A stretch of DNA of 64,000 nt from an uncultured Lachnospiraceae bacterium. GTDB lineage: Bacteria; Bacillota; Clostridia; Lachnospirales; Lachnospiraceae. The stretch covers positions 62,001 to 126,000 of the forward strand of contig CACZFI010000001.1 of assembly GCA_902780405.1 (NCBI GenBank), in the 5' to 3' direction. A program made the translations under genes and the position numbers. Below the pieces are notes generated by a model that worked only from the letters and a program-made list of their open reading frames with translations, did no database searches and was not told the origin of the DNA. Shown here one piece after another: positions 15,749 through 23,464 of the stretch (position 1 is the stretch's first letter; the number at the start of each line of letters is the position of its first letter).

Positions 15749-18700
15749 ATGAGGACAAGACGGATAGTGGGACTGATTATTATTTCTATGCTGTGTACGT
15801 TTATGATAACACCGATGGTAAGCTATGCGACTGTTACGAATGCTTCTAACGGTGAAGATCAGGGGAACACAGGATATGATGAGGACGAAGATTTGTCTGA
15901 TTATACTGAGATTCGAACGGCGAGAGATTTATACAATATCAGGAACAATATGAGTGGAAAATATAAGCTCATGAATGATATTGATTTAACAACTGCAACT
16001 GCTTCAGGAGGTATTTATGACTTTCAGGGATGGGGATGGAACCCGATAGGAAGTAATAATACATATTCGAATTCTGCTTTTACAGGATGTCTTGATGGGC
16101 AAGGTCACACGATTAAAGGATTGCGAATTGATGTTGGAACTTCAGCGATTAGTCAAAAATCGTATATTGGTTTGTTTGCTCGAAATGAAGGGGTTATAAG
16201 AAATCTGACTATGACAGATGTGGAGATAAGCTACAAGTATATTTCTTACGAATGCTTGTTGGGAATTATCGCAGCTCAAAACAATGGTTTGATTAAAAAT
16301 TGCAGGATTAATAGGACGAATATTGTTTTTTATGAATCTGCGGGAAAAAGCTCACAGTATAGTAGTGGCTCTGGTCAGGCCGCTGTGGATTACAGTTACA
16401 TTGGTGGAATTGCCGGAGAAAATGGTGGAACTATTAATGACTGTGCAGCGGAGTTTGAAGTTACAGGACAGGCTAGTGGCAATTTTACTTATAATCCTTC
16501 GAGTTATGGATATATTTATGTTTATGTGTCAGGAATCTCGAATGGAATGTCCGGTCAATCATTGATAGGTCGCTGTTACGCTTGTTGCAGATCATCTATA
16601 GAGGCGTATACCCCTAAGTCCAATGGAGTTATTGTCAGTACGGCCTTTGTTAAATCGGCAGGAATCAATTGCGGGGAAGGAACTGTAGAAGACAGTTTCA
16701 GTACCGCTTCTAATCTAACATTTGGAATATCTATGAGTGGGAGTGTAAAAACGAGCTACTACACAGGAGGAGGAAATCGTAGTGGAACTAATGCAATTAA
16801 CTGCTACTATAAAACAGGATATGGTGATCCTAGTACAGGATGGACAGCGTTAAATGATCTCCAGATGCAGGAGGAGGACTTCTTTACAGGATTTGATTTT
16901 GAAAATGTGTGGTGTTTCTCAGACAAAACGACTTACAAATATCCGCAGCTAAGATCCTCTTTGAAAGAGGTCAACAAAATTGAAATTGTCTCCGAACCGA
17001 CGAATAACATTGTATATGGATCTGAATTGGTTTATGAAGGAGCAGTTGCCAGAATCACTTATGATAATTCGACAACCGAGGATGTTGAACTGACACCTGA
17101 GAATACAGTTGGAGGAAACACGATTTCTGTAGGGGAAAAGACAGTCACATATAGTTACGGTGGAGAATCTGCTTCGTTTGTGATAAATGTTTTGCCTGCA
17201 TCTATTCAGTCCGGCTCACTGAGTGATGCACAGAAACCGTCAGCATGTCAGAATCTTACATACGACGGGACTGATCACACGTTGATCAATGCACCAACAG
17301 GAAGTATTCCTAACGGTTATACGTTAAACTACAGCGTAGATGGAGGAACAAGTTGGACAGCGGAAATCCCGAATAAGAAAAATGCAGGCAATTACACAGT
17401 GAAGGTTAAGTATGTTGCTGATGCTAATCACGTAGATTATGTTGGTGATGATATTGAAGTTAACATTGGAAAGCGAGAACTGAGAATTGCTGCGGATGCA
17501 AAAACCAAAAAGTATGGGGAGGATGACCCTGAATTAACATACGCTGTTTCAGGTTTACTGAATATAGATTCGATTACCGGTAGTTTGACGCGTAGTGCGG
17601 GCGAAAACATTGGACAATATGAGATTAGTCAGGGAACGTTAGCAGCAGGGGATAACTACGAGATTATATATGTGGGCTCAAATCTAACAATCACAAAAGC
17701 GCAGACTGATATATCTGAAGCTCCTGTTCCTAATACCAACCTGATCTACAATGGTCAACAACAAAATCTTGTTGATGATGAAAATGTAACAATACATCAT
17801 GGGACGCTAAAATACGCCTTAGGAAAGAATAATAGGACTGCACCGACGAGTGGATGGTGTGATAGCCCGACGGCATTTGATGCAGGAACGTATTATGTGT
17901 GGTATAAGATAGTCCCTACAGATACTGACAGATATGAGGAAAGTGAGCCGCAGTGTCTTTCCGTAATTGTGGCAAAACGAAATCTTACGATTACAGCGAA
18001 CAGTGCAAAGAAAGTGTATGATGGAAAGCCACTTACGAAAAGTGGATTTAAGAATAGCGAGTTGCTGGATGGTGACAAGATTGAAAAGGTTATAGTTTCA
18101 GGTAGCCTGACGAATCCGGGAAGATGCAATAATGTACCGAGTGGTGCTGTAGTAAAAAGAGGAAATGTAGATGTAACAAAGAACTACAACATCTCATATG
18201 TGAATGGAACCTTAGAAATCACTGCACCTCAAAGATTAACGACACAGTATTGCGCACATATTCAGAATAAGGGATGGGAAAAAGTCGCCAAGAAAAACGG
18301 TGAGCTGTCAGGGACTACCGGAAGTGCTCTTCGACTTGAGGGAATAAGAATCAAGTTGGAAGGCAATCCCAATGTCGGCATTCAGTACACGACTCATGTG
18401 CAGGATTACGGATGGATGCCTTGGAGTAGTGATGGTGAGCTAAGCGGAACCGAGGGCGAGGCAAAGAGACTCGAGGCGCTTAAGATTCAGCTGACCGGAA
18501 AAGATAAGGATAAGTACGATGTGCATTATCGTGTTCATGCTCAGAACGTCGGTTGGATGAACTGGGCGAAGAACGGAGCGGCAGCAGGAACAGCGGGTTA
18601 TGGATATCGGTTGGAAGCACTTCAGATCGTTGTTGTAAAGAAGGGTGAATCCATTACATCGGTAGTCGGCAATCCTACCGCTGCTTGTGCGGAGGCATAC

Positions 18701-19231
18701 AGAGATAAGAACCATGGCGGTGAACCCCAGGTTGGAAATGCTACGACAACAAACGTATCTTATCGTACACACGTGCAAAACGTTGGCTGGCAGGCTTGGA
18801 AGACGAACGGAGGATTCTCCGGGACCTCCGGAAGAAGTCTCAGACTTGAGGGAATCAATGTTAAGCTTTCCAACAAGGACTACACAGGCGGTATCAGATA
18901 CAAGACACACATCCAGAATATCGGATGGGAGAAGAACTGGAGAGTTGACGGCGAGATGTCCGGAACTTCCGGAAGAAGTCTTCGTCTTGAGGCAATCGAG
19001 ATTGAACTCTACGGTGAGATGGCAAAGCACTATGACATTTACTACCGAGTTCATGCGCAGGATGTCGGCTGGATGGGCTGGGCTGCAAACGGAAGCAACG
19101 CCGGAACCGCAGGCTACGGACGGCGCCTTGAGGGAATCCAAATCGTGCTTGTTCCCAAGGGAAGCGCCGCACCCGCAGCAAACTACGGAAGCATCGCATC
19201 CGTGACGAATAAGCCGTACTTGAGCAGATAA
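15749..19231 (+). CDS. Secreted 1160-aa surface protein: GLUG, Ig-like, MBG and six ChW repeats
   Basis: A strong GGAGGTG site precedes the ATG. Residues 1-27 form a signal peptide (GLIIISMLCTFMITPMVSYA). About residues 110-245 carry GLUG-type motifs such as GLFARNEGVIRNLTM and GGIAGENGGTINDC. About 410-485 is a bacterial Ig-like (group 3) domain. About 560-830 holds MBG-type domains (KTKKYGEDDPELTY, SAKKVYDGKPLTKSG). About 832 to the end has six clostridial hydrophobic-W repeats of the HVQNVGWxxW...SGTxGxxxRLEAIxI kind. ChW repeats are thought to mediate wall association. The product is likely an adhesin or wall-associated protein. The gene is mosaic: the first ~2.5 kb are AT-rich and the ChW part matches the host base composition. 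Confidence 0.9.
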   Translation: MRTRRIVGLIIISMLCTFMITPMVSYATVTNASNGEDQGNTGYDEDEDLSDYTEIRTARDLYNIRNNMSGKYKLMNDIDLTTATASGGIYDFQGWGWNPIGSNNTYSNSAFTGCLDGQGHTIKGLRIDVGTSAISQKSYIGLFARNEGVIRNLTMTDVEISYKYISYECLLGIIAAQNNGLIKNCRINRTNIVFYESAGKSSQYSSGSGQAAVDYSYIGGIAGENGGTINDCAAEFEVTGQASGNFTYNPSSYGYIYVYVSGISNGMSGQSLIGRCYACCRSSIEAYTPKSNGVIVSTAFVKSAGINCGEGTVEDSFSTASNLTFGISMSGSVKTSYYTGGGNRSGTNAINCYYKTGYGDPSTGWTALNDLQMQEEDFFTGFDFENVWCFSDKTTYKYPQLRSSLKEVNKIEIVSEPTNNIVYGSELVYEGAVARITYDNSTTEDVELTPENTVGGNTISVGEKTVTYSYGGESASFVINVLPASIQSGSLSDAQKPSACQNLTYDGTDHTLINAPTGSIPNGYTLNYSVDGGTSWTAEIPNKKNAGNYTVKVKYVADANHVDYVGDDIEVNIGKRELRIAADAKTKKYGEDDPELTYAVSGLLNIDSITGSLTRSAGENIGQYEISQGTLAAGDNYEIIYVGSNLTITKAQTDISEAPVPNTNLIYNGQQQNLVDDENVTIHHGTLKYALGKNNRTAPTSGWCDSPTAFDAGTYYVWYKIVPTDTDRYEESEPQCLSVIVAKRNLTITANSAKKVYDGKPLTKSGFKNSELLDGDKIEKVIVSGSLTNPGRCNNVPSGAVVKRGNVDVTKNYNISYVNGTLEITAPQRLTTQYCAHIQNKGWEKVAKKNGELSGTTGSALRLEGIRIKLEGNPNVGIQYTTHVQDYGWMPWSSDGELSGTEGEAKRLEALKIQLTGKDKDKYDVHYRVHAQNVGWMNWAKNGAAAGTAGYGYRLEALQIVVVKKGESITSVVGNPTAACAEAYRDKNHGGEPQVGNATTTNVSYRTHVQNVGWQAWKTNGGFSGTSGRSLRLEGINVKLSNKDYTGGIRYKTHIQNIGWEKNWRVDGEMSGTSGRSLRLEAIEIELYGEMAKHYDIYYRVHAQDVGWMGWAANGSNAGTAGYGRRLEGIQIVLVPKGSAAPAANYGSIASVTNKPYLSR

Positions 19232-19286
19232 AACATGGATGAACACGTCGGTGTCTGACTCCTTTAGGTGTCTGACTCCGGCGTGT
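19193..19286 (+). repeat. 95-bp repeat, copy 2 (3' end and flank of the ChW gene)
   Basis: The intact counterpart of 14661-14755. It spans the last codons of the ChW gene, its stop, and the two GGTGTCTGACTCC direct units. Just after it, the string GAGCAGATAAAACA is repeated once more (from 19287), a small local duplication. The two 95-bp copies bracket the toxin-antitoxin, RHH and surface-protein genes as direct repeats. Confidence 0.9.
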
Positions 19287-19350
19287 GAGCAGATAAAACA
19301 CGGACTGTAGAAACATTTACAGCTAATTAGTCCGTACAATATGGAATGAA

Positions 19351-19707
19351 ACACGGACGTGGGAATTGAATTTGGATTCCTCGTCCGTGTTTTTTATTGA
19401 GGCATACGGACGAAATTGCTATAGAATCGTTTGTTCGTCCGTGCAGGGAGTTGATTCATACGGACTAAATGAGATGTGAATGTTCGATTCGTCCGTGTGT
19501 GGAAAGGAAATGCACGGACGAAATTCAAGAATTTAAGGAAATAGTCTGTGTCGGGATGAGGTTCATACGGACTTGGAGCTGATGATGTTAAGATTCGTCC
19601 GTGTTAAGAGCGGAAGTGCACGGACGAGAGTGGGAAAGAAGCATGATTTAGTCCGTATGAAACGCCGGATGACATGTCATAAAGTATAAAGAAGCACAGA
19701 AACAGGC
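19351..19707 (+). repeat. 357-bp multi-hairpin repeat element, copy A
   Basis: It is identical in length to copy B (21577-21933), with about 15 mismatches and no indel by eye. It consists of six consecutive imperfect hairpins whose arms are variants of ACGGAC...GTCCGT, spaced about 55-60 bp apart and alternating between CACGGAC and CATACGGAC 5' arms. The first hairpin is followed by TTTTTT and is a good terminator for the upstream gene. Copy A has one extra hairpin of the same type just upstream (CACGGAC 19299-19305 with GTCCGT 19330-19335). It has no convincing ORF. The 3' end, AAACAGGC, is shared by both copies; sequence diverges after it. Confidence 0.9.
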
Positions 19708-19819
19708 TACATTGCCAGGACAACGTGAAGCCGCCGGTACTTGGTGAGGTATTTTCGAACCCAGTACCGCTGCGAGCTGAACCTAGCGCACGCGTGTCCA
19801 GTCAACATGGCCTGTTTTT
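19702..19819 (+). ncRNA. Candidate structured RNA ending in a terminator
   Basis: The outer stem ACAGGC (19702-19707) with GCCTGT (19810-19815) is followed by a T run. Inside it, GGAC (19718-19721) pairs with GTCC (19797-19800). A strong inner hairpin of CGGTACT with AGTACCG has additional GG/CC pairs. The region is GC-rich compared with its surroundings. It overlaps the last 6 bp of repeat copy A. It does not match any riboswitch, tRNA or SRP consensus that I can recall. It could be an independent small RNA, a leader fragment or part of the mobile repeat. Confidence 0.4.
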
Positions 19820-19831
19820 GCGTATCTCCGA

Positions 19832-19860
19832 TTGACAAACGTTTGCTTCGGTGCAATAAT
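19832..19860 (+). promoter_or_regulatory. Consensus promoter upstream of the mgtE leader
   Basis: A perfect TTGACA (19832-19837), a 17-bp spacer and AATAAT (19855-19860). The transcript would start near 19867, giving a leader of about 225 nt before mgtE. Confidence 0.75.
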
Positions 19861-19882
19861 AATCGAAGTTTGAGAATAGGAG

Positions 19883-19994
19883 GTGATGGAACATGCCAAG
19901 TGGTGACAGTTACGGGTCAGACGGACGATTGTGCAAGATAAGTCGCGAAGACGGATCGGATGACCCAGGAGCGGGTAAGTTCCATCACTTTTTT
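19883..19994 (+). ncRNA. mgtE leader: long-range stem and terminator (candidate cis-regulatory RNA)
   Basis: GTGATGGAAC (19883-19892) pairs perfectly over 10 bp with GTTCCATCAC (19979-19988), directly followed by six T (19989-19994). Within the ~86-nt loop, GGGTCA (19914-19919) pairs with TGACCC (19961-19966), and a small GTC-GCGAA-GAC hairpin forms inside that. Promoter, folded domain and terminator, in that order upstream of a Mg2+ transporter, have the layout of a metal-responsive riboswitch or attenuator. I do not see the conserved M-box (ykoK) blocks, so it is either another class, a standalone small RNA or a translated attenuator. Confidence 0.5.
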
Positions 19995-20015
19995 GTGCGA
20001 TTTGGCAGCCGTTGA
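19893..20015 (+). CDS. Possible 40-aa leader peptide ORF upstream of mgtE
   Basis: An ATG at 19893 follows an ideal AGGAGGTGAT ribosome site by 5-6 bp. The ORF (starting MPSGDSYGSDGRL, with an acidic SREDGSDDPGAG stretch) runs through both arms of the leader terminator and ends at 20015. Acidic/Pro-containing leader peptides sense low Mg2+ by destabilising ribosomes in enterobacterial mgtA-type leaders (established there; inference here). The ribosome site itself is part of the terminator stem, so translation and termination would compete. It may equally be chance coding in a structured RNA. Confidence 0.35.
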   Translation: MPSGDSYGSDGRLCKISREDGSDDPGAGKFHHFFVRFGSR

Positions 20016-20094
20016 CCTGTATTAGGTGACAGACTGCTTTTAGTTCTTCTGACTCTGCAATTTCGTTAAATACTAATGAAAGGCGGAGGCTGAA

Positions 20095-21549
20095 ATGGAA
20101 GACAAGGTATTACAGGGTTCTCTTGCTGCCGAGAATGCGGCGGAAGAGGCCGATATTTCTATGTCCAAGCCCGATTACGAGGCTGAAATTCTTGAAATCA
20201 TAAGAAGTAACAATTCCCCGAGGGTGATGCTTGAGAAGCTGGAGGATTATCATGCAAATGATATCGCCGGCGCTTTTCGCGTGCTCAGCGTTCAGGAGCG
20301 GAAGAAGTTTTACAGGATCTGCCATCCCGAGCTTCTTGCTGAACTCTTTGAGTACATTGAGGAAGATGATGCAGGCATCTATGTAAATGAGATGGACATC
20401 AGCAAGGCATCGGCTGTCGTCTCTGAGATGGAGACGGATACAGCGGCAAATGTACTCCATCACATTGAAAAAGAAAAACGTACACTGATCATCGACTCCA
20501 TTCATCCGGAGATTCAGAAGGAGATTCGATTGCTTGCTTCTTTCGATGAGGACGAGATCGGTAGTCATATGACAACAAACTGTATCCTGATTAGCGAGGA
20601 GCTTACCGTAAAGCAGGCCATGAACGAGCTGGTAAGGCAGGCGGAGGAAAACGATAACATTTCAACGCTCTTTGTCGTCGGAGAAAACGATGAGTTCTGC
20701 GGAGCCATCGATTTAAAAGATTTGATTGTGGCAAGGAATACGGTTCCGCTCGAAGACTTGATCGTGACATCCTTCCCGTATGTGTACGCAAATGAGTCCA
20801 TCGATGACTGTATCGAACGATTGAAAGATTATTCGGAGAGCTATATTCCGGTGCTCGATAATTCAAACAAGATCCTCGGTATCATCACGGCGCAAAGCAT
20901 CATTGAGGTCGTGGATGATGAGATGGGAGAGGACTATGCAAAATTGGCAGGTTTGATTGCGGAGGAAGATTTAAAGGAGCCACTTGGTCAGAGTATGAAA
21001 AAACGTCTTCCCTGGCTGATCATTCTCCTTGGTCTCGGTATGGTTGTGTCCGGAGTCGTCAGCATGTTTGATAAGGTGGTGGCGCAACTTACCATGATCA
21101 TGGCTTTCCAGTCATTGATCCTTGACATGGCAGGTAATGTCGGCACCCAGTCCCTGGCTGTGACAATCCGTGTATTGATGGACGAGAACTTGACGTTCAA
21201 GCAGAAGGGACACCTGGTCACGAAGGAAATGCGTGTCGGTCTGTGCAACGGACTGTTGCTTGGAACGATGTCATTTTTGATCATCGGACTGTACATTATG
21301 ATCTTTAAAGGGAAATCATTCCTGTTTTCCTATGCGGTTTCCGGCTGCATCGGAATTTCGCTGCTTTTGGCGATGGTGATTTCAAGTGCGGTAGGAACAT
21401 TGATCCCGCTTTTCTTCAAGCGGATTAAGGTCGATCCCGCCGTTGCCTCCGGTCCGCTTATCACAACCGTGAACGACCTTGTCGCAGTGGTGACGTACTA
21501 CGGCATGAGTTGGATCTTGTTGTTGAATGTGTTACATTTTTCTAATTGA
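20095..21549 (+). CDS. mgtE: MgtE-family magnesium transporter
   Basis: A 484-aa protein with a GGAGG site, close to the usual MgtE length. The domains are in canonical order. The superhelical N domain (about 35-155) has repeated VLHHIEKEKRTLIIDSIHPE-type units. Two CBS domains follow (about 160-280; NELVRQAEENDNISTLFVVG and IDDCIERLKDYSESYIPVLD). Then come the plug helix and five TM helices (about 300-484). The TM part includes MAGNVGTQSLAVTIR, the conserved NxGTQ-type signature near the ion pathway. MgtE is a homodimeric Mg2+ channel closed by Mg2+ binding to its N and CBS domains. It is preceded by a possible regulatory leader and followed immediately by the terminator hairpin of repeat copy B. 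Confidence 0.96.
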   Translation: MEDKVLQGSLAAENAAEEADISMSKPDYEAEILEIIRSNNSPRVMLEKLEDYHANDIAGAFRVLSVQERKKFYRICHPELLAELFEYIEEDDAGIYVNEMDISKASAVVSEMETDTAANVLHHIEKEKRTLIIDSIHPEIQKEIRLLASFDEDEIGSHMTTNCILISEELTVKQAMNELVRQAEENDNISTLFVVGENDEFCGAIDLKDLIVARNTVPLEDLIVTSFPYVYANESIDDCIERLKDYSESYIPVLDNSNKILGIITAQSIIEVVDDEMGEDYAKLAGLIAEEDLKEPLGQSMKKRLPWLIILLGLGMVVSGVVSMFDKVVAQLTMIMAFQSLILDMAGNVGTQSLAVTIRVLMDENLTFKQKGHLVTKEMRVGLCNGLLLGTMSFLIIGLYIMIFKGKSFLFSYAVSGCIGISLLLAMVISSAVGTLIPLFFKRIKVDPAVASGPLITTVNDLVAVVTYYGMSWILLLNVLHFSN

Positions 21550-21576
21550 GGTCCTGAAAGATGGATTATGAATTAT

Positions 21577-21933
21577 ACACGGACGTGGGAATCGAATTTG
21601 GATTCCACGTCCGTGTTTTTTATTGAGGCATACGGACGAAATTGCTATAGAATCGTTTGTTCGTCCGTGCAGGGAGTTGATTCATACGGACTAAATAAGA
21701 TGTGAATGTTCGATTCGTCCGTACGAAGAGAGGAAATGCACGGACGAAATCCAAGAATTGACGGAATTAGTCCGTGTCGGGATGAGGTTCATACGGACTT
21801 GGAGCTGATGATGTTAAGATTCGTCCGTGTTGAGGGCGGAAGTGCACGGACGAGAGTGGGAAAGAAGCATGATTTAGTCCGTATGAAACGCCGGATGACA
21901 TGTCATAAAGTATAAAGAAGCACAGAAACAGGC
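21577..21933 (+). repeat. 357-bp multi-hairpin repeat element, copy B
   Basis: It has the same six-hairpin architecture and length as copy A. Its first hairpin is nearly perfect (15-bp stem with one bulged G, loop about 6 nt) and is followed by TTTTTT, so it terminates mgtE. Several mismatches relative to copy A are compensatory or restore pairing: the fourth unit here has TAGTCCGTG where A has TAGTCTGTG, and the first stem has CCACG where A has CCTCG. This hints that pairing, not protein coding, is what is conserved. The two copies flank the RNA candidates plus mgtE as direct repeats. Confidence 0.9.
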
Positions 21934-21948
21934 AAGGCGGTTTGTTCG

Positions 21949-21977
21949 TTGACACTTCCCCGCCCACACATTATAAT
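21949..21977 (+). promoter_or_regulatory. Perfect sigma-A promoter of the hydrogenase gene
   Basis: TTGACA (21949-21954), a 17-bp spacer and TATAAT (21972-21977), about 45 bp upstream of the start codon. It is a full consensus match and predicts strong expression. Confidence 0.9.
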
Positions 21978-22021
21978 AAGCATGGTTTATTTTATGCTTA
22001 AAGAAGGACGGATCAAAGCAT

Positions 22022-23461
22022 ATGAGCATGCGTAAATTCGATACCAGAATCCAGTATTTCAGATACAGAGTCTTAAAGGAAACAGCGAAGATGGCGTGGG
22101 AGGACAGACTGCTTGAAGGAATCCTCGATATCCCGAACATCATCATCCCCGGCAAGAAGCCGACGATGCGCTGTTGCATCTTCAAAGAGAAAGCAATCGT
22201 AGCCGAGCAGGTCAAGATGGCCATGGGCGGCAATCCCGAGAATGAGAACGTCATCGAGGTTATGGAGATCGCCTGCGACGAGTGTCCTGTGGGTGGTTAT
22301 ACCGTGAGCGAAAACTGCAGAGGTTGCCTGGCACACAGGTGCGCCGATGCCTGCAAGTTCGGTGCGATCACGATCGATGAACATCAGAAGGCGCATATCG
22401 ACAAGAGTAAGTGTAAGGAATGCGGCGCCTGTGCAAGAGTATGTCCCTACACTGCGATCATGCACTTTGCAAGACCGTGCCAGCAGGCATGCAAGGTCGG
22501 CGCTATTACGATGAACGAGGATCAGGAGGCGAAGATCGACAACGACAAATGTATCTCCTGCGGCGCCTGCGTCTATCAGTGTCCTTTCGGTGCGATCAAT
22601 GATAAGAGCTTCATCCTGAACGTGATCGATATGATCAAGGGAAGCGATGAAGGAAAGAATTATAAAGTATATGCCGCTGTGGCACCGTCCATCGCAAGCC
22701 AGTTTATCTATGCGAAACTCGGACAGGTGATCACGGCCTTGAAGGAACTTGGGTTTAACGAGATCGCCGAGGTGGCACTCGGTGCGGATATGACCACATG
22801 GGAGGAGAGCAGCGAGCTTGTTGAGAAGGGCGTTATGACTTCTTCCTGCTGCCCGGCCTTTGTTTCCTATGTTGCAAAGCAGTTCCCGGATCTGCTTCCC
22901 TATGTATCTTCGACACTGTCACCCATGGCTATGATCGGAAAGCATATCAAGGAACAAGATCCTACGGCGAAGGTTGTGTTTATCGGACCGTGTACCGCAA
23001 AGAAGGCGGAGATGAAGAAGGAGACGGTGGCGCCTTATATTGACGCGGTGATCACCTTTGAAGAACTCCAGGCACTTTTTGACAGCAGGGAGATCGAGCT
23101 TGAGACACTGCCCGAAACCGTGCTTGACGAGGCTTCCTACTTCGGTAGGATCTTTGCACATGCGGGCGGACTTACCTCTGCGGTCAAGCAGGCTCTTGCC
23201 GAAAAGGATGTGAAGGATTTCACCGTGACTCCGGTTGCCTGCGACGGTATCGAGAACTGCAAGGTTGCACTGCTAAAACTCAGAAAGAATATGCTCGAAG
23301 GGAATTTCCTTGAGGGCATGGCCTGTACCGGCGGATGTGTCGGCGGAAACGGAAATCTCACGCATATGGCCAAGAGCCGTATGGATGTGGAGAATCACGG
23401 AAAACAGGCAACCAACAAGACCATCAAAGACGCACTTTCCGGTGCGGATACGGAGGATTGA
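22022..23461 (+). CDS. Monomeric [FeFe] hydrogenase with ferredoxin-like clusters (group B type)
   Basis: A 479-aa soluble protein. The N-terminal half binds FeS clusters, with CxxCxxxxC-type patterns including CKECGACARVCPY and CISCGACVYQCPF. The C-terminal half carries the three H-cluster signatures: TSSCCPAF (L1), IGPCTAKKAEM (L2) and EGMACTGGCVGGNG (L3). The canonical Met of the MPC motif is Gly here, as is common outside the well-studied group A enzymes. It probably couples ferredoxin to H2 or senses it. It has no accessory maturases or partner subunits next door; the following nuclease gene begins 4 bp after the stop. Confidence 0.92.
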   Translation: MSMRKFDTRIQYFRYRVLKETAKMAWEDRLLEGILDIPNIIIPGKKPTMRCCIFKEKAIVAEQVKMAMGGNPENENVIEVMEIACDECPVGGYTVSENCRGCLAHRCADACKFGAITIDEHQKAHIDKSKCKECGACARVCPYTAIMHFARPCQQACKVGAITMNEDQEAKIDNDKCISCGACVYQCPFGAINDKSFILNVIDMIKGSDEGKNYKVYAAVAPSIASQFIYAKLGQVITALKELGFNEIAEVALGADMTTWEESSELVEKGVMTSSCCPAFVSYVAKQFPDLLPYVSSTLSPMAMIGKHIKEQDPTAKVVFIGPCTAKKAEMKKETVAPYIDAVITFEELQALFDSREIELETLPETVLDEASYFGRIFAHAGGLTSAVKQALAEKDVKDFTVTPVACDGIENCKVALLKLRKNMLEGNFLEGMACTGGCVGGNGNLTHMAKSRMDVENHGKQATNKTIKDALSGADTED

Positions 23462-23464
23462 CAC

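Noticed and set aside
14642-19286. Insertion sequence or prophage origin of the islet
   Set aside because: No transposase, integrase or terminal inverted repeats are visible; homologous recombination between the direct repeats explains the structure.
19351-19707. CRISPR-like array from regularly spaced ACGGAC/GTCCGT motifs
   Set aside because: The motifs alternate in orientation as hairpin arms, spacing is irregular, the intervening sequences are the same in both copies, and no cas gene is present.
19745-19775. tRNA T-loop-like TTCGAAC
   Set aside because: The bases around it form a CGGTACT/AGTACCG hairpin and no acceptor, D or anticodon arms can be drawn.
19741-19941. 66-aa + strand ORF in the mgtE upstream region
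   Set aside because: It spans two structured RNA candidates, has no ribosome site and has low-complexity Cys/Arg composition. The better-supported ORF in this stretch is in another frame (19893-20015).
19832-20094. M-box (ykoK) Mg2+ riboswitch upstream of mgtE
   Set aside because: The expected conserved M-box blocks are not visible and the folded domain is shorter; only the context agrees.
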